Source: Cytophagaceae bacterium (GTDB lineage Bacteria; Bacteroidota; Bacteroidia; Cytophagales; Cytophagaceae). From it: DNA of 53,320 nucleotides. The stretch spans positions 1 through 53,320 of the forward strand of contig JAQZBV010000009.1 of the NCBI GenBank assembly GCA_029237685.1, in the 5' to 3' direction. Shown one piece after another: positions 17,355 through 25,745 of this stretch (positions within the stretch are counted from its first letter, which is position 1; the number at the start of each line of letters is the position of its first letter). The notes below the pieces were generated by a model that was given only the letters and a program-made list of their open reading frames with translations, had not been told where the DNA came from and did not search any database. Made by a program: the position numbers and the translations under genes.

Positions 17355-18059
17355 ATGAAATCAATAGTCTTTTCTCTCCTCACCATTTTATTTATGAGTA
17401 GCAATGAAATAATACCTCAACAGCCTTCATTATTCTATATCCACAGAGAACCGACAGTAAAGTCAGCCACCCCTCCCCTGCTGCTCTTATTACACGGCAC
17501 CGGTAGCAATGAAGAAGACCTCTTTTCTTTTGCCGATCAATTGCCGGGAAAATTTCTTGTGGTATCGATACGTGCTCCTTATACCATTGAGCGAGGAAGT
17601 TATACCTGGTATGAATTGCGTTTTGAAAACGGCAAGCCCATCAGCAATAATGTACAGGCTGAGCAAAGTCGAAAAACACTTTTAGCTTTCATTGAACAAC
17701 TCAAAGGTAAACATGATTTCGATGCCTCGCAGGTTTACCTTTGCGGTTTCAGTCAGGGCGGCATTATGTCTTACAGTGTAGCACTCACCGCACCGGAGAA
17801 GATCAAAGGCATAGCCATCATGAGCGGCCGGTTATTGGACGATGTCAAAACCAACGTGGCAGCGAAAGAACAATTAAAAAAATTGAGTATTTTTGTTTCT
17901 CACGGCACCAAAGACAATGTGCTCAACGTGCAGTATGCAAGAGATGCCAAAACTTACTTAGAAAGCCTAGGCTTAACGCCGTTGTATAAAGAGTATCCGG
18001 AGGCCCATACGATTAGCAGGGAAATGTTTGCGGATTTATTAAAGTGGTTGAATCAATAA
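17355..18059 (+). CDS. Phospholipase/carboxylesterase family alpha/beta hydrolase
   Basis: 234 residues. The oxyanion LLLLLHGTGSNEEDLF and nucleophile elbow GFSQGG (S133) with D187 (GTKDNV) and H218 (EAHTI) give a complete catalytic triad of the small carboxylesterase/lysophospholipase family. It would hydrolyse short acyl esters. The first about 20 residues are hydrophobic but lack a clear cleavage site, so a periplasmic location is possible, not certain. It sits in a likely unit with the parvulin upstream (11 bases) and a 35-residue membrane peptide downstream (12 bases). Length matches the family. Confidence 0.85.
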   Translation: MKSIVFSLLTILFMSSNEIIPQQPSLFYIHREPTVKSATPPLLLLLHGTGSNEEDLFSFADQLPGKFLVVSIRAPYTIERGSYTWYELRFENGKPISNNVQAEQSRKTLLAFIEQLKGKHDFDASQVYLCGFSQGGIMSYSVALTAPEKIKGIAIMSGRLLDDVKTNVAAKEQLKKLSIFVSHGTKDNVLNVQYARDAKTYLESLGLTPLYKEYPEAHTISREMFADLLKWLNQ

Positions 18060-18071
18060 AATAAAATCCCT

Positions 18072-18179
18072 ATGAAAGAAGCTCACAGCTCAGGCCTTCT
18101 ACAATTAATCTTTTTTCTCCTTCCCTTTTTAGTAATTACCGGGGTATTACTGATCATCAGATTCAGAAGAAAGAAATAA
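18072..18179 (+). CDS. Single-helix membrane microprotein
   Basis: A 35-residue frame with ATG at 18072 and TAA at 18177-18179: a short polar start (MKEAHSSG), a hydrophobic helix of about 20 residues (LLQLIFFLLPFLVITGVLLI) and a basic tail (IRFRRKK). The positive tail predicts an inner-membrane protein with its C-terminus in the cytoplasm. It lies 12 bases after the esterase and 15 before the TPR gene, exactly filling the gap. No family known to me. Confidence 0.55.
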   Translation: MKEAHSSGLLQLIFFLLPFLVITGVLLIIRFRRKK

Positions 18180-18194
18180 CCATTTTAATAATCC

Positions 18195-19100
18195 ATGAAA
18201 ATACTATTTCCGATTCTCTTAGTACTCTTATCCTCTATCTGCTTTGCCCAACAGAACAAAGCCGCAGATGAGAAAGAAGTCGCGCAGAAGATCAAAGAGC
18301 TGGACGGTATGATCGCTCAACAACCCAATAATTATGAGCTGTATTACAACAGAGCCATCTACAAGAAAAAGAAAAAAGATTACGACGGCGCCATTGCCGA
18401 TTACAACAAAGCCATTGCTTTAAATCCCAATGCGAAATCCACTTATTTCAATTTGGCCAATCTGTATTCCACCCTTGGCAAAAACAAAGAAGCCGCAGAG
18501 AAGTATACGCAGGCGATCAAGGTATTCCCTAACAGTCACGACGCTTACAATAACAGAGGTTTACTCTACAAAGAATTTGCGCTCTACACCGATGCGATCC
18601 AGGACTTCAATAAAGCCATAGCAATTCATCCAAAATTTGCGGCCGCCTACCGCAACAGAGGCAATACGCAAATGGATAGGGGCAATGACAGCCTGGCGCT
18701 ATTGGATTTAAATAAAGCCGTAGAACTGCAACCCAATGAAGCGTCCAATTACTACTGGAGAGCAAAAATAGAAGCACACCAGGGCAATGATGAGCTGGCC
18801 CTAGCGGATTTAAACAAAGCCGTCCTGCTGCAGCCGCAAGATGCGAAGAGTTACAACAGCAGAGCCGTAGCCAAAGCCAACCTGGGGCAATACAACGAGG
18901 CCATCAAAGACTTTACACGCGCCATCGAATTGCGGCCGCAGGTAGCCAATAGTTACGTAGGCAGAAGTCTCATCGAATCCATACTCGGACAATACGATCA
19001 AGCCATTGCGGATATACAAAAGGCGTTAGAATTTGAACCGGATAATGCAGAATACAAGAAGAACCTGGAGATGTTTCTGGAGCAGAAAGCAAATAATTAA
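18195..19100 (+). CDS. Secreted tetratricopeptide-repeat protein
   Basis: 301 residues: signal peptide (LLSSICFAQQ), then about seven TPR units from residue 40, each following the pattern of A at 8 and 20 and P at 32 (for example YNRAIYKKKKKDYDGAIADYNKAIALNP and YNNRGLLYKEFALYTDAIQDFNKAI). TPRs form helical scaffolds for protein binding, here in the periplasm. No catalytic domain accompanies them, so it is probably an adaptor. It ends the apparent unit that begins at the parvulin gene; a microsatellite and strong hairpins follow. Confidence 0.85.
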   Translation: MKILFPILLVLLSSICFAQQNKAADEKEVAQKIKELDGMIAQQPNNYELYYNRAIYKKKKKDYDGAIADYNKAIALNPNAKSTYFNLANLYSTLGKNKEAAEKYTQAIKVFPNSHDAYNNRGLLYKEFALYTDAIQDFNKAIAIHPKFAAAYRNRGNTQMDRGNDSLALLDLNKAVELQPNEASNYYWRAKIEAHQGNDELALADLNKAVLLQPQDAKSYNSRAVAKANLGQYNEAIKDFTRAIELRPQVANSYVGRSLIESILGQYDQAIADIQKALEFEPDNAEYKKNLEMFLEQKANN

Positions 19101-19123
19101 CGAACATCGAATCACGATGATTG

Positions 19124-19152
19124 TAGATAGATAGATAGATAGATAGATAGAT
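19124..19152. repeat. (TAGA)7 microsatellite
   Basis: Seven perfect TAGA units plus one base lie 24 bases after the TPR gene stop and before the repeat at 19177. They are outside any supported gene, so length changes would not alter a protein; any effect would be on the RNA 3' end. Confidence 0.9.
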
Positions 19153-19176
19153 TGTTAAAGACATAGTAGTTGCTTC

Positions 19177-19290
19177 GCGTTAGGGATTGAGCCATTGTGT
19201 GAGCTCTTCCCGCTTTTTCTGCGGGAAAGCGAGTGGCGAAAGCCGGCCCTCCCGATAGCTATCGGGAGGGCCGGGCTTTTCGCTAATCTC
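19177..19290 (+). repeat. GCGTTAGGGAT repeat, diverged copy C, with long hairpin
   Basis: The plus strand opens GCGTTAGGGATTGAGC, matching the start of copies A and B, then diverges. It contains TCCCGC/GCGGGA (19208-19226) and a 16-pair perfect palindrome arm centred at 19258/19259 (19243-19274), extended by GCGAAAG/CTTTTCGC with one bulged T to about 19283. The T-run after the stem is interrupted, so it could act as a terminator for the TPR unit but need not. Remaining bases to 19451 show no other signal. Confidence 0.7.
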
Positions 19291-19451
19291 TCTAAAAGGG
19301 AATCCATAATATCCCGCATTTAGATTCCTTCCAAATCCGCCTAAAGCGCTGAAAAACAAAATTTAACACCCTTCAATTCTTTGAGCTTTGGGAGAAAAAG
19401 TGTAGTTTGATTGATTGTTTTACTAGCGCAATCTGCATTTTTGATCTACCC

Positions 19452-21335
19452 ATGAATGAACCAAGCAGTTGGGGAACACCACAAAAAATAATCTTTTCCA
19501 TCCTGTCAGGAATGGTCAGTTTGCTTGCTGCCCCCTATGGGATCATGCTCCTACTGGGCAGCATTCAGATTGACATTCCCTGGTCACTTATTTTTCCGAT
19601 CTTTACCGCCATGGCCTTCGGCTGGCGTTATGGATTGCTCTGCTCTTTATCAGGAGGGGCCTTCTTCCCGATCTACCTCTGGCCCGAAGACGGTTGGGCC
19701 AATATCAGTACCGCTACTCTTTACACCATCCTATTCTCACTGCTCGGTGTAGCTGCCGATAAAAAATACTTCCGCAGGTTTCCAATCATCCCTATACGAC
19801 TTGCCTTCGTGGTGATGATTTACCTCGTGGCCAATTACCTCTACGATACACTCTTATTCAATCGCCTGTTAAGTCTGAATCCTCCCTTCTGGATAGACGA
19901 TACCATCAATCACTTGCCTCAGGAAGTCATCAATGGTTTTTTCACGAAAGACGCCATCAACGTCATTGCCTTGACACTCGCTGCGGATACCTTCTTGCGT
20001 GTACCGGTCATACGTCAATTGATGGGCATGAGGGTTCCGGCGGCTATGCAGGCCAACAACTTCATTTCCGTGATTACACTGCTGATCCCCATCGTGGTGT
20101 GGTTGGCCTTTATAGGGCTCGGCGTTATGCTGCTGCGCGGAGAAAACGCTTTGCAGCATGAACACAAATCCTTTGCCCTGCTCGTGATTCTCGCCAATGG
20201 ATTTCTGGTAGCCCGTTTGTTGTTTTACTTCAGTGAAACGCAATTCTATATTCAAAGCAAATTGAATGAAAGCGAAGAACGCTACCGACTCATTTTTGAA
20301 AACGTACAGGATGTGGTGTATCAAATGAGCTTTGATGGCATTGTATTGGAAATAAGTCCCTCGGTCTATTCGATGATTGGCTATACGAGGGAAGAAATCA
20401 TTGGCACGCATTCTACTTGTATGTATGAGACAGATGAAGAACGAAACGTTCATTTGCATCTACTTTCACTTGAAGGCGCGCTGACAGACTATGAGATGAC
20501 CGTTCGTACAAAAGAAGGGGTATTCAAACACATTTCAGTCAACAGCTGCATCATTTACGATGCAAAGGGTACAGCGCATCATATAGATGGTGTGATCAGA
20601 GACCTGACAGAAAGAAAAAAATACGAGATGCAGGTGGAGACCCAAAACCAGCAGCTCGAAATCAAAAACAAAGAACTGGAACAGTTTGCCTACATCTCTT
20701 CGCATGATCTGCAAGAACCTCTGTTGACGCTGATGAGTGTGTCTGATGCCATCAAAGAAGAATACAAAGGAAAGCTGGATGAAAAGGCGGACACTTACCT
20801 GGATTTCATTCAACAGTCTTCCCTGCGCATGCAAGAACTGGTGAGAGGTTTACTGAACTACGCCCGCATTGGGAAGTCGGAAGCGTTTGCTAAAGTGGAC
20901 AGTCAACAAGTCGTGAAGGAGGTTCTAGTAGCGCTGGAGGCTGCCATTCAACACAGTCAGGCACATATCCAGGTGGGAGAACTACCGGTGGTGGACGGTT
21001 ATGCGCTGGAGCTCAAACAGCTCTTTGTACAATTGATCGGTAATGCCATAAAATTCAGTAAACCAAATGTCCGACCGGAGATCAAAGTCTCAGCCAAAAA
21101 ACAAGTAGGCTTCTGGTTGTTCTCTGTTCAGGACAATGGAATCGGTATTGATCCGAAAGACCAGGAAAAAATATTCATGATCTTCAGACGCCTGCACAAC
21201 CGCATGGATTACGATGGCACAGGTATTGGATTATCGCATTGCAAAAAAATAGTGGCACTCCATGGAGGAAACATTTCGGTGCATTCCACACCCGGAAAAG
21301 GCAGTCAGTTTAACTTTACTATTCCACGACTCTAA
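19452..21335 (+). CDS. Membrane-bound PAS sensor histidine kinase
   Basis: 627 residues from ATG 19452; an in-frame TTG at 19407 is less likely. Seven to eight hydrophobic helices occupy about residues 10-265, resembling a MASE-type membrane sensor. A PAS domain follows (about 275-395: ERYRLIFENVQDVVYQMSFDG, ending IRDLTERKKYE), a coiled-coil linker, the HisKA dimer with H418 in SSHDLQEPL, and an ATPase domain with the N box (LIGNAIKFSK), DNGIGID and GTGIGLSHCKKI. It would autophosphorylate H418 and pass phosphate to a receiver. The receiver gene starts at the base after its stop. The signal sensed is unknown. Confidence 0.9.
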   Translation: MNEPSSWGTPQKIIFSILSGMVSLLAAPYGIMLLLGSIQIDIPWSLIFPIFTAMAFGWRYGLLCSLSGGAFFPIYLWPEDGWANISTATLYTILFSLLGVAADKKYFRRFPIIPIRLAFVVMIYLVANYLYDTLLFNRLLSLNPPFWIDDTINHLPQEVINGFFTKDAINVIALTLAADTFLRVPVIRQLMGMRVPAAMQANNFISVITLLIPIVVWLAFIGLGVMLLRGENALQHEHKSFALLVILANGFLVARLLFYFSETQFYIQSKLNESEERYRLIFENVQDVVYQMSFDGIVLEISPSVYSMIGYTREEIIGTHSTCMYETDEERNVHLHLLSLEGALTDYEMTVRTKEGVFKHISVNSCIIYDAKGTAHHIDGVIRDLTERKKYEMQVETQNQQLEIKNKELEQFAYISSHDLQEPLLTLMSVSDAIKEEYKGKLDEKADTYLDFIQQSSLRMQELVRGLLNYARIGKSEAFAKVDSQQVVKEVLVALEAAIQHSQAHIQVGELPVVDGYALELKQLFVQLIGNAIKFSKPNVRPEIKVSAKKQVGFWLFSVQDNGIGIDPKDQEKIFMIFRRLHNRMDYDGTGIGLSHCKKIVALHGGNISVHSTPGKGSQFNFTIPRL

Positions 21336-21746
21336 ATGAATATGAAAAGAAAGCTCCCCAGTGTGCTCTTGATCGATGATGATAGCGTGACCAATTTTCT
21401 GAACAAAAAAGTCATTGAACAGGCAAAAATTACAGAACACGTTGAAGTCAAACTCAATGGCAAGGAAGCGCTCTCTTTTTTAACAGATAAAGAGTCCTCC
21501 CCGGCTTTGATTTTACTGGACATCAACATGCCGGTCATGGATGGCTGGGAATTTCTGCAAGCCTACCAGCAAGAAGCGCTCGATAAAAAAAACAAAACCA
21601 ATATCATTCTACTGTCGACCTCTTCTAATCCCGACGATATAGAACGTGCTAAAAGTTTGCCTTTTGTGTGTGATTTCAAAAGCAAACCCCTGACTTCTGA
21701 AATTTTGAAAGAGATCATTCATAATTACTTTGAAGAGTACTTATAA
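21336..21746 (+). CDS. Single-domain response regulator
   Basis: 136 residues, a CheY-like receiver with no output domain. The acidic pocket LLIDDD, phospho-acceptor D62 (ILLDINMPVMDGWEF), switch threonine/serine (LLSTSS) and lysine (KSKPL) are present. The ATG immediately follows the histidine-kinase stop with no gap, implying translational coupling and a matched pair. Stand-alone receivers of this kind usually act in a phosphorelay or by direct protein binding. The next gene starts eight bases after its stop, so the transcript may run on into the lipoprotein and M1 peptidase genes. Confidence 0.9.
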   Translation: MNMKRKLPSVLLIDDDSVTNFLNKKVIEQAKITEHVEVKLNGKEALSFLTDKESSPALILLDINMPVMDGWEFLQAYQQEALDKKNKTNIILLSTSSNPDDIERAKSLPFVCDFKSKPLTSEILKEIIHNYFEEYL

Positions 21747-21754
21747 AAAATACC

Positions 21755-22381
21755 ATGGAGAGACCTTTACTTTTTTCGCGTTTGTTGCAGTCTTTCATTG
21801 TCCTCAGTTTTTCACTTCCCTTCTTTTTTGTGGGTTGTGAAAAATCTGATGAATCGGCTGCAGCGGTGGATAGCACTGTCGCTGTTGACACCTTGCAAGT
21901 TGTTCCATCCGATAGCTCAACTGCTTCTTCTGATTCTTTATCAGGTCAAATCAGCGACACCCAGGACACGATTCAAATCGCAACAAATGACAAGACCGAA
22001 GAGCACGAAGAAAAATCGGACTTTTCAAAAGAGCTGATCAAGGAACATGAATGGCTCCGTCCTTTTCTCATGCCAGATAAGGAAATTTACACTGGCCTGG
22101 GATTAGTTCTTAATATATTTAGACAATCAATATTCTATAATATATTCTTTTCGTTTCTATTAATCCTAATTGGTTTTGCAATCAAATTCTTGGAAAAATC
22201 TGCCATTCGAACTCAATTACTTCTCAACCTGTTGGCAATCGTCTTTCTGTATATTTACCTTCCTACATTCTTATCCGGAGAGCGCCTATGGGGCTTCTGG
22301 GTATGTCTGTCTCTTTTGGTATTGACAATAGCGCTAGATATTTACCGTTTAATTTTGACTCAGAAAAAGAAATCATATTAA
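21755..22381 (+). CDS. Putative lipoprotein with three C-terminal membrane helices
   Basis: 208 residues. A hydrophobic start ends in FFFVGCEKSDE, a lipobox-like site at Cys about 28. A Ser/Asp/Thr-rich low-complexity linker (about 32-90) follows. Three hydrophobic helices lie at about 115-145, 150-170 and 178-200, ending in KKKSY. A lipid-anchored N-terminus plus membrane helices is unusual; the first segment could instead be a plain membrane helix. I do not recognise a family. It stands eight bases after the response regulator and 14 before the M1 peptidase start, so it is likely part of that unit. Confidence 0.6.
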   Translation: MERPLLFSRLLQSFIVLSFSLPFFFVGCEKSDESAAAVDSTVAVDTLQVVPSDSSTASSDSLSGQISDTQDTIQIATNDKTEEHEEKSDFSKELIKEHEWLRPFLMPDKEIYTGLGLVLNIFRQSIFYNIFFSFLLILIGFAIKFLEKSAIRTQLLLNLLAIVFLYIYLPTFLSGERLWGFWVCLSLLVLTIALDIYRLILTQKKKSY

Positions 22382-22395
22382 TAGAAATTTATACG

Positions 22396-24261
22396 ATGAA
22401 AAAAATAATTTTCGCTGCACTCCTATTAACAAGTACCTATTCTTTCTCACAGGAACTCTACCAACCCCGCCAAATCAAGCAAGCCTATGCAAAGCAAACA
22501 CGTTCACCCGACGGAAAGCCCGGAAAAAGCTACTGGCAAAATACAGCCACGTACAACATCGCCCTTACCGTGAATCCTCCGGATCGCAGAGTAAAAGGAA
22601 AGGAAACCATCACCTACACCAACAACAGTCCGGACACCTTGAAAACAATTGTCATTCGTCTGATCCTGAACAGTCATACCCCGCAAGCCGTCAGACACTG
22701 GCCGGTATCTTCGGCTTACCTGACTTCCGGCGTACACATTGATCGCTATGCAGAAAACAAAGTCGAAAAAGCCTGGGAAGAAGGAGACAAAGACAAAATC
22801 ACCTTTCGTCAGATTGAATTAAGCAAACCGCTTGCACCGAAAGCTGCTGTAGAATTATCTTTTGACTGGCACTACGACCTTTCGGTAGAAAGCGATCGTG
22901 AAGGGGCCATCGACAGCACAACTTTTTTTCTGGCTTACTTCTATCCTCGTGTGGGTGTGTACGACGATTACAACGGCTGGGACCTGACACACTTTCCGGA
23001 ATCGTTAGAGTTCTATAACGACTTCGGTGATTATAACTTAGAAGTCACCGTTCCCAAAAACTACCTCGTCTGGAGTACCGGTGATTTGCTTAATACAGAC
23101 GAAGTGCTGCAACCCGTATACGCCAAACGTTTAAAGCAATCCCTGACTTCCGATGCTATTGTAAAAATTGCAGACAGCAAAGATGTTGCAGCAAAGAACA
23201 TCACTCGTCAGCAAACCAACACCTGGAAATGGAAAGCCGGCAATGTACCGGATGTAGCTTTAGCCATTAGCAATACTTATTTATGGGATGCATCAAGTGT
23301 CGTCGTAGACAAGGTAACGAAACGACGCGCCAGCGTGCAAGCAGCTTATGCCGATAGTTCTAAGGACTTTCATCAGATGACTAATTTTGGCAGAGAGGCT
23401 CTGGATTGGTTCTCCAACAACTGGCCGGGTATACCCTATCCATATTCTAAAACCACCATCGTACAAGGCTTCGCGGACATGGAATACCCAATGATGGTGA
23501 ACGACAATACACAAAGCGATGTCGACTTCGCGCGTTTCGTAGTGGAACATGAAATTGCGCATACCTGGTTTCCTTTCTACATGGGCATCAACGAAACACG
23601 CTACGGCTTCATGGATGAAGGATGGGCAACCGCATTAGAATACCTGATCGGCAACGCGCACATGGGAAAAGCAAAAGAAGATTCTTTGTTCAAACTATTT
23701 CGCGTGAACCGTTGGGCAAAAAATCCCATCGCAGAATCTGATCTTCCCATCATCACACCAGCAAGTTCCTTGACCGGTCCGGCTTTGCGCAACAACGAAT
23801 ACGGTAAAGCAGCCTTAGGCTACCTGGCGGTAAAACAATTACTCGGCGATGAACTCTTCAAGAAAGGTTTGCACACCTTCATGAATCGATGGAACGGCAA
23901 GCATCCGACACCCTGGGATATGTTTTACAGTTTCAATGATGCGACGGGGAAGAACCTGAATTGGTTTTGGGATAATTGGTATTTTAGTAATTACTACATT
24001 GACCTGAGCATATCCTCAGTAGATGCTGCTAAGAAAACGATCAACATTAATAATACAGGTGGTTTTGCTATACCCTTTGTCATCGATGCAGTCTATACAG
24101 ACGGCACGCATGAATACTTTGGATTCACACCCGTTGAATGGGAAAAGAATCAAAAGACCACTTCTTTCACAGTTCCTACAAAAAAGAGTTTGGCTGCTGT
24201 GAACATCTACACAGGTATTTATGTGGATGCGAATGAGGGGGATAATGGATGGAAGAAGTAG
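22396..24261 (+). CDS. M1-family metallopeptidase
   Basis: 621 residues from ATG 22396, where a signal peptide (FAALLLTSTYSFSQE) begins; upstream in-frame starts lie in the preceding gene. The zinc site is complete: H385-E-I-A-H389 and E408 (MDEGWA), 19 residues after the second His as in M1 gluzincins. The usual GAMEN exopeptidase motif is replaced by FADMEYPMM, so substrate choice may differ from leucine or alanine aminopeptidases. No T9SS domain ends the chain (DANEGDNGWKK), so it probably stays in the periplasm. It would trim peptides. Length is normal for the short M1 group. Confidence 0.87.
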   Translation: MKKIIFAALLLTSTYSFSQELYQPRQIKQAYAKQTRSPDGKPGKSYWQNTATYNIALTVNPPDRRVKGKETITYTNNSPDTLKTIVIRLILNSHTPQAVRHWPVSSAYLTSGVHIDRYAENKVEKAWEEGDKDKITFRQIELSKPLAPKAAVELSFDWHYDLSVESDREGAIDSTTFFLAYFYPRVGVYDDYNGWDLTHFPESLEFYNDFGDYNLEVTVPKNYLVWSTGDLLNTDEVLQPVYAKRLKQSLTSDAIVKIADSKDVAAKNITRQQTNTWKWKAGNVPDVALAISNTYLWDASSVVVDKVTKRRASVQAAYADSSKDFHQMTNFGREALDWFSNNWPGIPYPYSKTTIVQGFADMEYPMMVNDNTQSDVDFARFVVEHEIAHTWFPFYMGINETRYGFMDEGWATALEYLIGNAHMGKAKEDSLFKLFRVNRWAKNPIAESDLPIITPASSLTGPALRNNEYGKAALGYLAVKQLLGDELFKKGLHTFMNRWNGKHPTPWDMFYSFNDATGKNLNWFWDNWYFSNYYIDLSISSVDAAKKTININNTGGFAIPFVIDAVYTDGTHEYFGFTPVEWEKNQKTTSFTVPTKKSLAAVNIYTGIYVDANEGDNGWKK

Positions 24262-24290
24262 TGACAAACAATGCGCTATAAAATATTATA

Positions 24291-24686
24291 ATGAAATCTA
24301 ACCTCATCTTTTTCCGAATTGTATGGACAATCCTTTGCATTATCGCTATTGTCTTTTTTGCCATGATTAGTTTTATGCATTATAACTGGTATCCGAATAC
24401 TCAAACAGGTTCAATGAATGTAATTATCATTACTGCTTGTTTGGCAGCTATCCTTTCAAGAATTTTCAAAAATAGAATAATCTTATTGCTATATATCATA
24501 ATATCTGATATTACATTAATCATTGTATCCAATCGAGGCATTATAAACGGACATTTTTGGATGGAACTTTGCGAACTCATTCAAACCCCAATAAGCATTT
24601 TGTTTCTGATCGCCTGGATCATTCTGATTTCAGACTGGTACATGCGTTTCAAGCGCTTGCAACTAAAAAAGAATTATGATATTTAA
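24291..24686 (+). CDS. Four-helix membrane protein, hypothetical
   Basis: 131 residues with hydrophobic helices at about 7-27, 40-58, 62-82 and 96-116 and a basic C-terminal tail (RFKRLQLKK). There is no signal peptide distinct from the first helix. I recognise no family. Its last 11 bases overlap the start of the following lipoprotein gene, so the two are co-translated. Lower GC than the neighbouring M1 gene. Confidence 0.6.
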   Translation: MKSNLIFFRIVWTILCIIAIVFFAMISFMHYNWYPNTQTGSMNVIIITACLAAILSRIFKNRIILLLYIIISDITLIIVSNRGIINGHFWMELCELIQTPISILFLIAWIILISDWYMRFKRLQLKKNYDI

Positions 24687-25137
24687 TCTAAAAAAATCCA
24701 TTTGTACAGCTACTATATTAGTACTCTTTTCTTGTACACACAAGGGGAATGAATACAATCAAGACGTCGTGGTATTTGAAAGCGACACCCGCGGGAAGAC
24801 TATTGGATTTAAACCCACTTCAGATCAAATCGACCAAGCAGAATCAAGACTATTCGATTATTTAGAAACACAAACTGAACTCAATCAAACCATTTATATC
24901 TACACACTCGGAGACAAAGAGCCGCTTCAAGACCGACTGAAGTTTTACAAAAGGCGTTACTTCGGTGCGATAAATAATGAAGGTGAAAAAATAATTACTA
25001 TTGAATTTGTATTCGTCCGCTGTGGAGGTCATGAAGAGTGGAAGAAAATTGGCTATACCAATCATAAAACTAAGTCTTGTTGGTGGTCTGTCAAATACAG
25101 TTTAAAGTACGACCGAATTTACGACTTGAAATTTTAA
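24676..25137 (+). CDS. Small lipoprotein, hypothetical
   Basis: 153 residues with lipobox VLFSCTHKG, Cys at about residue 19. The mature part has a helix-rich start then strands and a GHEEWKKIGY segment, with a C-terminal Trp/Tyr/Lys pattern (SCWWSVKYSLKYDRIYDLKF). No domain recognised. Its ATG lies inside the last codons of the preceding membrane-protein gene (11-base overlap). The next membrane-protein gene begins 22 bases after its stop. Confidence 0.65.
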   Translation: MIFNLKKSICTATILVLFSCTHKGNEYNQDVVVFESDTRGKTIGFKPTSDQIDQAESRLFDYLETQTELNQTIYIYTLGDKEPLQDRLKFYKRRYFGAINNEGEKIITIEFVFVRCGGHEEWKKIGYTNHKTKSCWWSVKYSLKYDRIYDLKF

Positions 25138-25159
25138 CCAGATCTGGTGAACACCGGAG

Positions 25160-25633
25160 ATGAAACAATACCAAATCACTCGATTACTCGGCATACTCAT
25201 CCTTCTTAATAACATATTCTTTGTCCTGGCATACTTCGAACAATTTGATTTTGTTTTTCAGATCGATGTTGAAATCGGTTATATCATACTATTCCCATTC
25301 TTCACGATTTCCATGTTATTGTCTTTACCGGCCATTCAGACCATTATAAATAAACGCCCTGCTTTTTTAACGAATGGTTTGGTTCAAATAGGACTTGCCA
25401 CACTGCTTATCATACTCAGCATCTATCCAGCTTTGATATTGTTTGTATTCGTTATTAAATTAGATTTATACCTCATCCCCTTACTCATCGGTATTCCAGT
25501 CATATACTTCTTTATCAATCATCGAATGAAGGAAAACTTACCCTTGTACGACAGGCAACATTTCACCTGGACCTATTTTTCGCTTAATTTTCAATTGATA
25601 ACCTATTATCTTATCGTTCGTTTAGTACATTAA
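25160..25633 (+). CDS. Membrane protein, hypothetical
   Basis: 157 residues with about four hydrophobic helices (7-27, 38-60, 70-100 and 100-120), then a polar tail and a final hydrophobic stretch. No charged catalytic motif is apparent. It is the third gene of a short run of unrecognised membrane or lipoprotein genes (24291-25633) with overlap or short gaps, which suggests a joint envelope function. Family unknown. Confidence 0.55.
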   Translation: MKQYQITRLLGILILLNNIFFVLAYFEQFDFVFQIDVEIGYIILFPFFTISMLLSLPAIQTIINKRPAFLTNGLVQIGLATLLIILSIYPALILFVFVIKLDLYLIPLLIGIPVIYFFINHRMKENLPLYDRQHFTWTYFSLNFQLITYYLIVRLVH

Positions 25634-25745
25634 TGCCCGATTCATCAGAAGTATACACATCTATCATTTGGCGAATTCGTTTCGAAGTATTAGATTATAA
25701 AGCAGTTTGGCCTTATAGCATAGTTCATCATTAGCTCAAGATCTC

